Of a DNA stretch of 64,000 nucleotides, positions 26,936 to 35,873 are shown one piece after another. Below the pieces are notes generated by a model that searched no databases, had not been told where the DNA came from, and saw nothing but the letters and a program-made list of their open reading frames with translations. Position numbers and translations under genes: made by a program. Within the stretch, counting starts at the first letter, position 1. Every line of letters begins with the position of its first letter. Source of the DNA: JACCXG01 sp963834305 (GTDB lineage Bacteria; Acidobacteriota; Vicinamibacteria; Vicinamibacterales; 2-12-FULL-66-21); assembly GCA_963834305.1 (NCBI GenBank), contig CAWIAX010000002.1:1674001-1738000 (forward strand). The letters are read 5' to 3'.

Positions 26936-26946
26936 CGACATCTTTG

Positions 26947-26960
26947 AAACAGGCCTGTTT
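26947..26960. promoter_or_regulatory. 14-base perfect palindrome, possible operator
   Basis: AAACAGGCCTGTTT is a perfect palindrome starting about 12 bases after the candidate -10, where a repressor would block transcription of the Fn3-array gene. It is followed by TTG and not a long T run, so a terminator is less likely. Confidence 0.33.
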
Positions 26961-27007
26961 TTGCAAATAGTGCCGTGGTCCCGCTTTTGCTCAGCTCGGG
27001 CGTCATC

Positions 27008-28900
27008 ATGCGCCATAAAGTTTTTGCTCTGCTCGCGCTCGTGCTCGGGATGGCCGGCAATGCGGACGCCGCGGTCCTTCGCGTGGCCTGGGACGCCAAT
27101 AGCGAAACCGACCTCCGCGGCTACGTCCTGATGGTCGGCTCGTCGTCGCGCAGCTACGTGACCCGCCTGGACGTCGGGAACGTGACGACCTTCGAGGTCG
27201 GCGGGCTGGCGCTCGGGCAGCGCTACTTCCTGGCGGTGCAGGCCTACAACAACGCCGGCCTCTACAGCCCGCAGTCCGTCGAGGTGTCGGCGCTGCTGCG
27301 CAACGACAGCCTCTCGGCCTTCGATTTCACCGGTGACCGGATGTCCGACCTGGCGCTCTTCTCGCCTGGCAGCGCGACCTGGGCCATCGACGGGCGCAGC
27401 GCGTCGGTCTTCGGCCAGCCCGGCGACCTGCCGGTGGCGGCCGATTACGACGGCGACCGCCGCATGGACATGGCGACGTTCCGCCCGGCCACCGGCGTCT
27501 GGTCCTTCTCGAGCGGCGCCACGCTCAAATACGGCATACCCGGCGACGTGCCCGTCCCGGCCGACTACAACGGCGACGGACGCACCGACGTGGCCGTCTT
27601 CCGGCCGGCCGCCGGCGACTGGTACGTCTCTGGCGGCGCCTACGCCACCTGGGGCCGTCCCGGCGACATCCCGGTGCCCGGCGACTACGACGGCGACGGC
27701 ACCGCCGACATCGCCATCTTCCGCCCCTCGACCGGCACCTGGTGGATTCGCGGCGCCAGCTCGGTGGCCTTCGGTCAGGCCGGCGACTGGCCGGTGCCCG
27801 CGGACTACGACGGCGACGGCGACGTGGACATCGCGGTCTACCGCCCCGCCACCGGGATGTGGTTCGTGAAGGATCAGTTCACCTTCACCTACGGCGGTCC
27901 GGGCCTGCTGCCCCTGCCGATGGACATGGACTTCGACGGCCGCGCCGACCTCACGGTCTTCCGCCGCCGCAGCAACGAGTGGTTCGTCTACAACCGGTCG
28001 ACGGCGGCGCAGTCGGTGCGCACGATCGGCACCCGCGGCTCCCTGCCGGCGGTGTGGCGCATGCACGCCCTGACCGCGGCCGGCCCCGACGTCGACGGTG
28101 ACCGCCGCGCCGATGCCGTGGTGTTCCGGCCGTCCGAGGGCCGTTGGTACATCCGCCACGAGACCGGCAATCGCGTCTACGACTTCGGCCTGCCGGGCGA
28201 CGTGCAGGTGGCGGCGGACTACGACGGCGACAGCCGGCTCGACATCGCGGTGTTCCGCCCCTCGACCGGGCGGTGGTATCGCAAGCTGTCGTCGACGGGC
28301 TATGCCAGCTACGACACGGTCGACCTCGGCATCGCCACCGACATCACCGTGCCGGCCGACTACGACGGCGACGGCCGCGCCGATGTGGCCGTGTTCCGGC
28401 CGTCCGAAGGCCGCTGGTACGTGCGCGCGAGCAGCGGCACCACGACGGTCTGGCACGCCTGGGGCCTCGCCGGCGACGTTCCCGTGCCCGCTGACTTCGA
28501 CGGCGACGGGCGCGTCGACCTCGGCGTGTTCCGCCCCTCGACGGGCACCTGGTACGTCCGCTCGCTGGCGACGGGCCTCTCCTGGGACAAGCGCTGGGGC
28601 ATGCTGGGCGACAAGCCGCTCGCGGCGGATCTCGACAACGACGGCGCCGCGGACCTCGTCGTCTACCGGCCCTCGATCGGCCGCTGGTTCGTGCTGACGT
28701 CGGCCAGCAGCCTGACCGAAAGCCTGTTGGCTGACTGGGGCAACAGTTCCTACACGCCGACAATCGGCGACTTCGACGGCGACGGCGCGGCCGATGTCGC
28801 GGTGTGGGGCAACGGCGGCTACTGGTACGTGCGCGGCGCGGAGAGCTTCCGCTGGGGTGCCGACGGCGACGTCGCGGTGACCCGCACGCTCACCCGCTGA
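27008..28900 (+). CDS. Secreted Fn3-domain protein with a 12-module FG-GAP array
   Basis: 630 residues from ATG 27008; an upstream GTG at 26975 would add MVPLLLSSGVI before the natural signal peptide (MRHKVFALLALVLGMAGNADA). A single fibronectin type III-like domain spans about 23-103 (LRVAWDANSETDLRGYVLMVG ending LAVQAYNNAGLYSPQSVEV). Twelve modules follow from about 105 with the family's 5 short + 1 transitional + 6 long pattern. The transitional module ends LPAVWRMHALTAAGP, and the last module is shortened (VWGNGGYWYVRG). No catalytic domain. It is the last array gene of the cluster. Fn3 domains in secreted bacterial proteins usually space or bind carbohydrate; here the role is unknown. 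Confidence 0.86.
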   Translation: MRHKVFALLALVLGMAGNADAAVLRVAWDANSETDLRGYVLMVGSSSRSYVTRLDVGNVTTFEVGGLALGQRYFLAVQAYNNAGLYSPQSVEVSALLRNDSLSAFDFTGDRMSDLALFSPGSATWAIDGRSASVFGQPGDLPVAADYDGDRRMDMATFRPATGVWSFSSGATLKYGIPGDVPVPADYNGDGRTDVAVFRPAAGDWYVSGGAYATWGRPGDIPVPGDYDGDGTADIAIFRPSTGTWWIRGASSVAFGQAGDWPVPADYDGDGDVDIAVYRPATGMWFVKDQFTFTYGGPGLLPLPMDMDFDGRADLTVFRRRSNEWFVYNRSTAAQSVRTIGTRGSLPAVWRMHALTAAGPDVDGDRRADAVVFRPSEGRWYIRHETGNRVYDFGLPGDVQVAADYDGDSRLDIAVFRPSTGRWYRKLSSTGYASYDTVDLGIATDITVPADYDGDGRADVAVFRPSEGRWYVRASSGTTTVWHAWGLAGDVPVPADFDGDGRVDLGVFRPSTGTWYVRSLATGLSWDKRWGMLGDKPLAADLDNDGAADLVVYRPSIGRWFVLTSASSLTESLLADWGNSSYTPTIGDFDGDGAADVAVWGNGGYWYVRGAESFRWGADGDVAVTRTLTR

Positions 28901-28915
28901 CGCCCCGAAGCGCGG

Positions 28916-28924
28916 TGGTAAGCT
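28916..28924 (+). promoter_or_regulatory. Candidate extended -10 before the oxidase gene
   Basis: TGG-TAAGCT ends six bases before the GTG start at 28931. There is no ribosome site between them, so the transcript could be leaderless. Confidence 0.4.
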
Positions 28925-28930
28925 GACCGC

Positions 28931-30028
28931 GTGGATCTCGATGTCGTCGTTGTCGGCGCGGGTGTAACTGGACTGTCGGCGGCCGCGCAGCTCGCGGCTG
29001 CCGGCCGCTCCGTCTGCGTGATCGAACGCCGCCCGCGGCCGGGCATGGAAACCAGCACCCACAACAGCGGGGTCATCCATGCCGGCCTCTACTACCCGAA
29101 AGACAGCCTCAAGGCCAGCCTGTGCGTTGAAGGCGCCCGGCGGCTCTACGCGTTCTGCGCCGCGCAGCGGGTCCCGCACGAACGCTGCGGCAAGCTCGTG
29201 GTCGCCACAAAAGACGACGAGGTGCCGGCGCTCGAGGCCCTGGCCCGCCGCGCCATGGACAACGGCGTCGAGGGCCTGGAGATCGTCGGGCATCAGTTCA
29301 TCCAGGCGCGCGAACCGCGCGTCAGGGGTGTCGCGGCACTCTGGTCGCCGGCGACCGGCCGGGTGGAGCCGGAAGCGCTGCTGCGGGCGCTGCTGGAGGT
29401 CGCCACGGCGCACGACGCCATCTTCCTTCGTGGCACCACGCTGACGGGGGGGCAGCCGAACGGCGGGGGCTTCGAGCTCCGCACGCCGCACGAGACCATT
29501 GCCGCCCGGGTGGCGGTCAACGCGGCCGGGCTGCACGCCGACGAGGTCTCGGCCATGCTCGGCGGCGAACGGTTCACGATCTACCCGTGCCGCGGCGAAT
29601 ACGCCGAGCTGACGCCGGCGAAACGCGGCTGGCTGAACGGCCTGGTCTATCCCCTGCCCCACACCTCGGGGCACAGCCTCGGCGTGCACCTGACGAAGAC
29701 CACCGGCGGCCAGGTGCTGCTCGGGCCCACCGCCTGCTTCCAGGACGCGAAGGACGATTACGAATCGAACCGGCTGCCACTCGAGGCGTTCCTCGAGCCG
29801 GCGCGCCTGCTGCTGCCCGACCTGACCATGGACGACCTGATGTATGGCGGGAGCGGCATCAGGCCCAAGCTGCACCCGCCGTCCGGGTCGTTCGCCGACT
29901 TCATGATTCGTCCCGATGCCGCCAACCCGGCGCTGATTCACGCCGCCGGCATCGAATCGCCGGGGCTCACGGCCTGCCTGGCGGTAGGCGCCCGCGTCGC
30001 GTCCCTGGTGGAACAGGTGCTCGCCTGA
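28931..30028 (+). CDS. LhgO-like FAD-dependent oxidoreductase
   Basis: 365 residues starting at GTG. The FAD-binding GxGxxG motif is VVGAGVTGLSAAAQLA (about 7-22), followed by IERRPRPGMETSTHNSGVIH and AGLYYPKDSLKASLC. These are diagnostic of the L-2-hydroxyglutarate oxidase/dehydrogenase group of DAO-fold enzymes, which oxidise 2-hydroxyglutarate to 2-oxoglutarate. The C-terminal IESPGLTACLAVG completes the FAD site. Length is slightly below the 390-420 residues usual for LhgO, and substrate preference cannot be read from sequence. It converges with the rmlD-like gene, only five bases apart. Confidence 0.8.
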   Translation: MDLDVVVVGAGVTGLSAAAQLAAAGRSVCVIERRPRPGMETSTHNSGVIHAGLYYPKDSLKASLCVEGARRLYAFCAAQRVPHERCGKLVVATKDDEVPALEALARRAMDNGVEGLEIVGHQFIQAREPRVRGVAALWSPATGRVEPEALLRALLEVATAHDAIFLRGTTLTGGQPNGGGFELRTPHETIAARVAVNAAGLHADEVSAMLGGERFTIYPCRGEYAELTPAKRGWLNGLVYPLPHTSGHSLGVHLTKTTGGQVLLGPTACFQDAKDDYESNRLPLEAFLEPARLLLPDLTMDDLMYGGSGIRPKLHPPSGSFADFMIRPDAANPALIHAAGIESPGLTACLAVGARVASLVEQVLA

Positions 30029-30033
30029 AGGTG

Positions 30034-30884
30034 CTACAGGGCTGACAGGTGCCGCCGCAGCGCGTCCTGCCAGTCCGGCATCCTGATCCCGGCCGCCGCC
30101 AGCTTCTCGTTCGACAACGCCGAATACTTCGGCCGCTGCGCCTTGAGCGCGACGGTCTCGAGCGTGATCGGGGTGATCGCCAGCGGCAGGCGGAGCAGGC
30201 TCGCCGCGTATTCGGCGATCTCGGCCCAGGTCGCCGCACCGGAGCTGACGCAGTGATAGACGCCCGGCGCCGCGCGGCGCTCGACGAGGGCGCGGGTCGC
30301 GCCGGCGACGTCGGTCGTGTAGCTCGGCGACACGGTGCGATCCACGAATACCGGCACCGCCTCTCCCGCGCGGATGCGCGCCACGATCACCCCCAGGCTG
30401 CCCTGCCGGGTCGCGCCGGGGCCGGGTTCCCCGAACAGGCTCTCGACGCGCAGCACGTAGGCCTGCGGATGCTCGAGCGCGAACCACTCGCCGAGCAGCT
30501 TCGACGCGGCGTAGACGCCGCGCGGGTTGGGGCGATCCGTCCTCGACGTAGGGACGGTCGCTGTCGCCGTCGAAGACGAAGTCGGTGCTGTAGTGGACGA
30601 ACACCGCGTCGCGCCGCCGCGCCGCCCGCGCCAGCGCGCGCACCGCCCAGCGCGTTGGTCGCCAGGGCGGCGGCGGCGTCGTCTTCGGCCGCGTCCACGT
30701 TGTTGTAGGCCGCGCAATTGACGATGACATCGGGCCGGACATCGGCGACCACGCGCTCAACGTCGTCCGGCCGCGTGATGTCGAGGGCCGTCCGGTCCAG
30801 CGCGACGGTGTCACCGGCCTCGCGGAACGCCCGCGCGACAGCCGCCGCGAGCAGCCCGCCCGCCCCGGTGACCAGGACGCGCAT
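30034..30884 (-). CDS. rfbD: dTDP-4-dehydrorhamnose reductase-like (two frameshifts)
   Basis: Joining three frames gives about 280 residues with the RmlD pattern. The N-terminus MRVLVTGAGGLLAAAVAR binds NAD(P); VDAAEDD, then HYSTDFVFDG, and the YxxxK region in GVYAASKLLGE follow, ending GIRMPDWQDALRRHLSAL. Frame changes near 30655 and 30535. The enzyme reduces dTDP-4-keto-L-rhamnose in rhamnose synthesis; no rmlA, B or C is in the window, so the exact sugar is uncertain. The ATG overlaps the stop of the aminotransferase gene by one base. Given the dense indels in this region I treat the breaks as sequence errors. Confidence 0.75.
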
Positions 30885-32021
30885 CAGCCGCGCAACGCGC
30901 CGGCCACCGCCTCCACGACGGCGTCCTGCTGCGTCCGCGGTGAGCTCCCCGTAGATCGGCAGCGCCAGCTGCCGGCGGCCGCGCGCTTCGGCGTGCGGAA
31001 ATGCGCCGCGGCGATAGCCGAGATCCGCGAAGCACTCCTGGAGGTGGAAGGGCACCGGGTAGTAGATCTCGGTGCCGATGCCGCGCGTCGTCGAGGACGC
31101 GCGCGGACGCGGTCGCGGCCGGGCACCCGGACCACGAACTGGTTGTAGATGTGATGGTAGCCGGGCGGCTCCACCGGCAGCACGACATCGGGCCGTCGAG
31201 GCCGGCCGCGCGGAACAGCCGGTCGTAGCCGGCCGCGTTGCGCCGGCGCCCCTCGGTCCACTGCGGCAGGTGCGGCAGCTTGACCCGCAGCACCGCCGCC
31301 TGCAGCGCGTCGAGCCGGAAATTGCCGCCGATCCGCTGGTGCAGATACTTCGGCTCGGCGCCGTGATTCCGCAGCAGCCGGATCTCGTGCGCCAGCGCGT
31401 CGTCGCTGGTGACGACCAGGCCGCCGTCGCCGAACGCGCCGAGGTTCTTGCTCGGGAAGAACGAGAAGCAGCCGGCCGTGCCGATCGTCCCGGCCTGCCG
31501 CCCCTGGTAGCGCGCGCCGATCGCCTGGCAGGCATCCTCGATCACCGGCACGCCGGCGCCGGCGGCCAGCTCGAGGATCGGGTCCATGTCGGCGCACAGC
31601 CCGTAGAGGTGGACGGGCATCATCGCGCGCGTGCGCGGGGCGAGCGCCGCCGCGACCGCCGTCGGGATCGAGGTTGTAGGTGACGGGATCGATGTCCACG
31701 AAGACCGGCGTCGCGCCGAGGCGCGACACGCAGCCGGCGGTGGCGAAGAACGAGTAGGTCGGCGTGATGACTTCGTCGCCCGGGCCGATGCCGAGCGCCA
31801 TCAGCGTCGCCAGGAGCGCGTCGGTGCCCGAGGAGACCGCGATGGCGTGCGGGCGTCTCGAGCGCGTCGGCCAGCTCACGCTCGAGCGCCTCGACCTCGG
31901 GGCCCATGATGAAGCGCTGGCTGTCGCACACCCGCTCGATCGCCGCGAGCAGCTCGGCGCGGAGCGGACGGTACTGCGCCTGGAGATCCAGCAGCGGGAC
32001 CGCGGGTCCCGGACCGTCCAT
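30884..32021 (-). CDS. DegT/DnrJ/EryC1 sugar aminotransferase (several frameshifts)
   Basis: About 375 residues can be joined from frames that switch near 31850, 31660, 31192, 31095 and 30935. The order is PLLDLQAQYRPLRAEL, HAIAVSSGTDALLATLMALG, PTYSFFATAGCVSRLGA, MMPVHLYGLCADMDPI, EDACQAIGARYQGR, the PLP lysine in FSFFPSKNLGAFGDGG, and GTEIYYPVPFHLQECFADLG. This is the VioA/WecE-like branch that aminates keto-sugars of dTDP or UDP type, distinct from PseC. The ATG overlaps the preceding stop (TAATG). It is followed directly by the rmlD-like gene, suggesting a deoxyamino-sugar role. Confidence 0.78.
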
Positions 32022-32582
32022 TACCGGACCACGATCTCGGGGCTGCCCCAGAGCGCCGTCGTCGCCGCGCAGGTCGCCGCCCTCGCCGCCCTGGCCGGGC
32101 AGGCTCGCGTAGGTGTTGAACATGAGGTCGACCTCCTCGTCGGCGTAGGTGGAGAGATCGACCCGGACATCGACCCACTTGCGGTCGCCCTGGTTGGCGA
32201 ACGGGTTGAGGTGCTGCTCGAAGAGCGGCTCGAAGGCGCGGCCGTCCGAGACGCCGACGAGGAACTTCACGCCGTCCCCCTCCTTCTGCCAGGACTCCGG
32301 CTTCATCCCGACCGACACCCAGAGCCAGCCGTCGTCGGGGACGCGCACCCGGTAGATCAGCCGGCTGCCGGCGACCGGCGACACGGCGATCGCGCGCTTG
32401 GCCTCGCCGGCAAGCGTGGCTTCGCTGAGCGCGAAGGCGGCAGGGGGCCGCTTCTCGGCGGCCTCGAACCGCTCGAGCAGGTCGATGCGTCCGCCGCCGC
32501 CGCCGCGGCCGAAGAGCCACCAGCCGATCACCAGGACGACGAGAATGACGATGGCGGTGAGGACCGCGCGATTCCCTTTCAT
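32021..32582 (-). CDS. Membrane-anchored protein of unknown function
   Basis: About 187 residues. One N-terminal membrane span (AVLTAIVILVVLVIGWWLFG, about 6-25) is followed by a glycine run and a soluble domain rich in beta structure. Recognisable stretches are SRLIYRVRVPDDGWLWVSVG, FEPLFEQHLNPFANQGDR and VDVRVDLSTYADEEVDLMF. The shape recalls a jelly-roll, carbohydrate-binding-like fold, but I do not recognise a family. One indel near 32055 must be corrected to reach the natural end (PEIVVR then TAA) that overlaps the aminotransferase ATG. GGAGG lies about 11 bases before the ATG. Context suggests a role in envelope sugars. Confidence 0.65.
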
Positions 32583-32612
32583 GCTGCGTTCTGCCTCCGC
32601 GTAAAGCGTGTC

Positions 32613-32618
32613 ACTGTA
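32613..32618 (-). promoter_or_regulatory. Candidate extended -10 (TGG-TACAGT)
   Basis: On the minus strand TGG precedes TACAGT, about 30 bases before the ATG at 32582 and just after the smpB stop. It could start the membrane-protein/aminotransferase/reductase unit. No -35 match. Confidence 0.33.
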
Positions 32619-32624
32619 CCACGT

Positions 32625-33103
32625 TCAGCCGCGCCGCTCCTTGACCGCGGCGCGCGTTTCCCGATCCGCCTCGCGGCGCTTGACCGTCTCGCGCTTGTCG
32701 TGCGCCTTCTTGCCCTTGGCCAGCGAAATCGCGACCTTGACGTAGCCGTTCTGGAAATACATCCGCGTCGGCACCAGCGTCATCCCCTTCTCGACGGTCT
32801 TGCCGATCAGCTTGCGGATCTCCGCCTTCTTGCAGCAGCAGCTTGCGCCGCCGCGTCGGCTCGTGATTGGCGTAGCCGCGGTGGCTGTAGGGGTTGATGT
32901 GGACGTTGTAGATCCAGATCTCCCCCGACTCGACCCGCGCGAAGCTGTCGCGCAGGTTGACGTTGCCTTCACGGATCGACTTCACCTCGGTCCCGAGCAG
33001 CGCCATCGCCCGCCTCGAAGGTCTCGAGGATGTGGTAGTCGTGGAAGGCCTTGCGGTTCTCGGCGATGTTCTTCTGCGCGGCTTCGCGCGCGGTCTTGGC
33101 CAT
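32625..33103 (-). CDS. smpB: SsrA-binding protein SmpB (two frameshifts)
   Basis: Joining three frames gives about 158 residues with clear SmpB marks: AQKNIAENRKAFHDYHILET, then GTEVKSIREGNVNLRDSFA, HINPYSHRGYANHEPTRRRK, and GKTVEKGMTLVPTRMYFQNG, with the basic tail KGKKAHDKRE. SmpB binds tmRNA and delivers it to stalled ribosomes. Frame changes near 33008 and 32828. Because this gene is conserved throughout bacteria and every conserved block is intact, the breaks are almost certainly sequence errors. It starts five bases after pdxA. Confidence 0.88.
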
Positions 33104-33108
33104 AGCAG

Positions 33109-34008
33109 CTACACGTCCGCCTTCACTGCCGCGCCCTGCGCCAGCCGGGCCGCGAGCCGCACCGCTTCGACGAGGCTCGAGGGATCCGCGATGCCGCGGC
33201 CGGCGATGTCGAACGCCGTGCCGTGATCGACCGAGGTCCGGATGATCGGCAGGCCGAGCGTGACGTTCACCGCCCGGCCGAACGCGGCGAGCTTGATCGG
33301 GATCAGTCCCTGATCGTGATAGCAGGCCATCACCGCGTCGAACTCGCCGCGCATCGCCCGCAGGAACACCGTGTCGGCCGGGAACGGCCCGGCCACCGCC
33401 ACACCACGCCCCCGGCACGCCTCGATCGCGGGCCGCAGCACCGCCTCGTCTTCGCCCCCGAACAGCCCGTGCTCGCCGGCGTGCGGGTTCAGCCCGGCCA
33501 CCGCGAGCGCGGGTTCGGGTGCCCGAAACGCGGCAGCGCCGCGGCGGTCAAAGCTCACGACCTCCTCGAGGCGCTCCCGGGTCAGCGCCCGCGGCACGTC
33601 GGCGAGCGGAATATGCACCGTGGCCAGCACCACCCGCAGCGCCTCCGCGTAGAACATCATCGCCACGCGCGGCGCGCCGGTCAGGTGCGCCAGCAGCTCG
33701 GTGTGCCCGCGCCAGGGCACGCCGGCCGCGGCGAAGGCCTCCTTGTTGATCGGCGCCGTGGCCAGGCCGTCGATCCGTCCGGCCCGGGCATCGGCCACCG
33801 CCTCGACGATGGCGTCGTAGGCCGCCCGCCCCGCGGCCGCGGACAGGGTGCCGGGAGCATACGCGCGCAGGTCCGCGGGCGACGAGGGGCCGTAGAGAAC
33901 GGGCTCGCACACGGCCAGCACGCCGGCGGCGGCAGCGGCCTTGAGCGCGATTTCCGGCCCGATGCCCGCGGGATCGCCGACGGTGATGCCGATGCGCGGA
34001 CGGGTCAC
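33109..34008 (-). CDS. pdxA: 4-hydroxythreonine-4-phosphate dehydrogenase
   Basis: 299 residues from GTG 34008, uninterrupted. PdxA signatures are ITVGDPAGIGPEI at the N-terminus, TAPINKEAF, GHTELLAHLTG, the metal ligands in NPHAGEHGLFG, and YHDQGLIPIKL, with TSVDHGTAFDIAG near the end. It oxidises 4-phosphohydroxy-threonine in the DXP-dependent route to pyridoxal phosphate. The GTG start overlaps the ricT stop (GTGA), which decides the start. It lies in the run mrcA-holB-ricT-pdxA-smpB and is the only gene of that run without a frame break. Confidence 0.93.
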   Translation of the reverse strand: MTRPRIGITVGDPAGIGPEIALKAAAAAGVLAVCEPVLYGPSSPADLRAYAPGTLSAAAGRAAYDAIVEAVADARAGRIDGLATAPINKEAFAAAGVPWRGHTELLAHLTGAPRVAMMFYAEALRVVLATVHIPLADVPRALTRERLEEVVSFDRRGAAAFRAPEPALAVAGLNPHAGEHGLFGGEDEAVLRPAIEACRGRGVAVAGPFPADTVFLRAMRGEFDAVMACYHDQGLIPIKLAAFGRAVNVTLGLPIIRTSVDHGTAFDIAGRGIADPSSLVEAVRLAARLAQGAAVKADV

Positions 34009-34829
34009 CGGCAGCTGCTGTTGCACGAGCCGTGGCTGCAGCTGCCGCAGCCGCCGCCCGGCCCGGTAGGATTGCTGCACGAGCCGCAGCCGCCTTCGTC
34101 CGCGCAGCCGCCGTGCACGACACCCTTGCCATTCGGCAGCTCGTAGCGCAGGCAGCACTTCAGCCGGCCGCACATCCCCGACAGCTTCGACGGGATTGAG
34201 GCTGAGCTGCTGCTGCTTGGCCATCTTGATGGAGATGGGCTCGAACGTCTGCAGCCAGGTCGTGCAGCACAGCGGCCGGCCGCACGAGCCCGTAGCCGCC
34301 GAGCATGCGCGCTTCGTCGCGCACGCCGATCTGGCGCATCTCGATGCGGGTGCGGAAGTGCGCGGCCAGGTCGCGGACCAGCTCGCGGAAGTCCACCCGT
34401 CCCTCGGCGGTGTAGTAGAAAATGAGCCGCGACCCGTCGAACAGCTGCTCGACGCGCGTCAGCTTCATCGCCAGGCCGCGCTCCCGGATCTTGAGCCAGG
34501 CACAGCCGCCGTGCCTCCTGTTCGCGCTGCTGCCTGCTTCAGCCTGGTCGACCACGTCTTCGTGCGTGGCGCGCCGGACGACGCGCGCCGTCGAGTCCTC
34601 CGGCGGGCGCCGGCGATCGGCCAGCGCGGGAATCGGCCGCGTCACCGTCGCCAGTGACGGGCCGTCGGCCGTCTGGACGACGACCTGCTCCCCCGGTGGA
34701 ATCGGACGCGGCATGCTGTCGTCCAGCGAGGGCGCATCGAGAGCCAGCTCGGGCAGCAGGAAAGCGTAGCGTGCGCCCCACGGGGGAGAACTTGACGCTG
34801 ACGAACGGCCGTGCCGGGCCGGAGCTCAT
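34005..34829 (-). CDS. ricT: RicT/YaaT-like PSP1-domain protein (several frameshifts)
   Basis: Joined frames read MSSGPARPFVSVKFSPVG, then PPGEQVVVQTADGP and LKIRERGLAMKLTRVEQLFD, then DGSRLIFYYTAEGRVDFREL and RTRIEMRQIGVRDEARMLGG. The following blocks, in shifted frames, include CGRP and SKLSGMCGRLKCCLRYE, the PSP1 core. The protein ends in a cysteine-rich tail with seven cysteines in CxxC-type spacing (about the last 37 residues), stopping at TGA 34007-34005. In Bacillus the homologue RicT works with RicA and RicF, binds iron-sulfur clusters and promotes mRNA maturation and biofilm or sporulation signalling. Adjacency to holB is a known arrangement. Frames change near 34785, 34530, 34288 and 34195. 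Confidence 0.82.
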
Positions 34830-34853
34830 AGCTGCCTCTGTGTGAACGGCCCG

Positions 34854-35852
34854 TCAGATGTGGAAGGCGAGCCAGTCCGCGACGATCTTGGGGCTGGCAT
34901 TCCGCTCCAGCGCGGCCAGCGCCCGATCGACCGACGAGAACGCGCGCACGGCCCGGCCGCTGTCGAACGAGCCCGCCAGCCGCTGCAGCCCCGGCTTCAA
35001 GTCGGCGTTGGCCAGCGACCGCTCGTCCGCACGCGAGGCCAGCACGCCGAGGTCCCGCAGCAGCGACGCCACCAGCCGCAGCCGGCGGCCCAGCTCGTCC
35101 CGGTCGACCTTGTCGCCGCCCAGCGCTTTCGCCCCGGCGAGGCACCGCCGCGGATCGGGCGTATCGGCGAGCGTGCTCAGCATGCCCATCGCCGCCTCGC
35201 GCGCTCCGGCGTAGGCCGTTCCGTCGCCCTCCAGGGCACGGCCGATGCTGCCGTCGGCGAGCAGCGCCGCCGCGTGCGCCTCGCTTTCGGAGACCCCGTG
35301 GTCGCGCATCAGCACGCTCGCGACCTCGGCCGGCATCGAGCCGCCCGAACCGGATCCGCTGGCACCGCGACAGGACGGTCGGCAGCAGCATGTCGTGCCG
35401 TGACGTCACGAGCACGAAGGTCGAGGCCGCCGGCGGCTCTTCGAGCGTCTTCAGCAGGGCGTTCTGCGCCGACGCCTCCATCGCATCGGCGTCGTCCACG
35501 ATGACCACACGGCGCTTGCCTTCGAACGGCCGGTAGGCGCTGCGCTCGATCGCCTGCCGCGCCTGATCGACCTTGATGCTGCCGTTGTCGCCCGGGCTCG
35601 ATGAGGAGCACGTCGGCGTGGACGCCGCGCGCGATCCGCCGGCAGAGGCGGACAGACGCCGCAGGCATCGGGCCAGGGCTCGGCGGCGGGGCTGGCGCAG
35701 TTGAACAGCTGGGCCAGGGCAACGGCGGCCCGGCGCTTTCCCGTTCCGTCTGGGCCGGCGAAGATCAGGCTGGGCGGCAGGGTTCCACGAACCGCGGCGC
35801 GTGCCGTCAGTTCGAGCTGGCGGCGGTGCCCGGCAAGGTCACGAAATGGCAT
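34854..35852 (-). CDS. holB: DNA polymerase III delta-prime subunit (several frameshifts)
   Basis: About 330 residues in three joined frames. The N-terminus has MPFRDLAGHRRQLEL and Walker A LIFAGPDGTGKRRAAVALAQ. The zinc-binding region (CGVC and following), RIARGVHADVLLIEPG, the Walker B-like VVIVDDADAMEASAQNALLK with TLEEPPAASTFVLVTSRHD, and sensor LPTVLSRCQRIRF follow. The C-terminal helical part runs to WLAFHI. It is a fixed subunit of the clamp loader. Frames change near 35650, 35590 and 35345; all motifs survive, so errors are more likely than decay. It lies 21 bases after mrcA and 24 before ricT. Confidence 0.85.
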
Positions 35853-35873
35853 GGTCGGGCTGGGGGAATGCTA

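Noticed and set aside
26900..30814. A 1304-codon open frame on the minus strand
   Set aside because: It runs antisense to the Fn3-array gene and the oxidase gene. Its translation is low-complexity (runs of VAVVV, GRH, DGDV) produced by the GC-rich repeats on the other strand.
31620..32582. A fusion of the membrane-anchored protein to the start of the aminotransferase
   Set aside because: A single-base indel near 32055 joins the frames. Correcting it restores a TAATG stop-start overlap between two genes.
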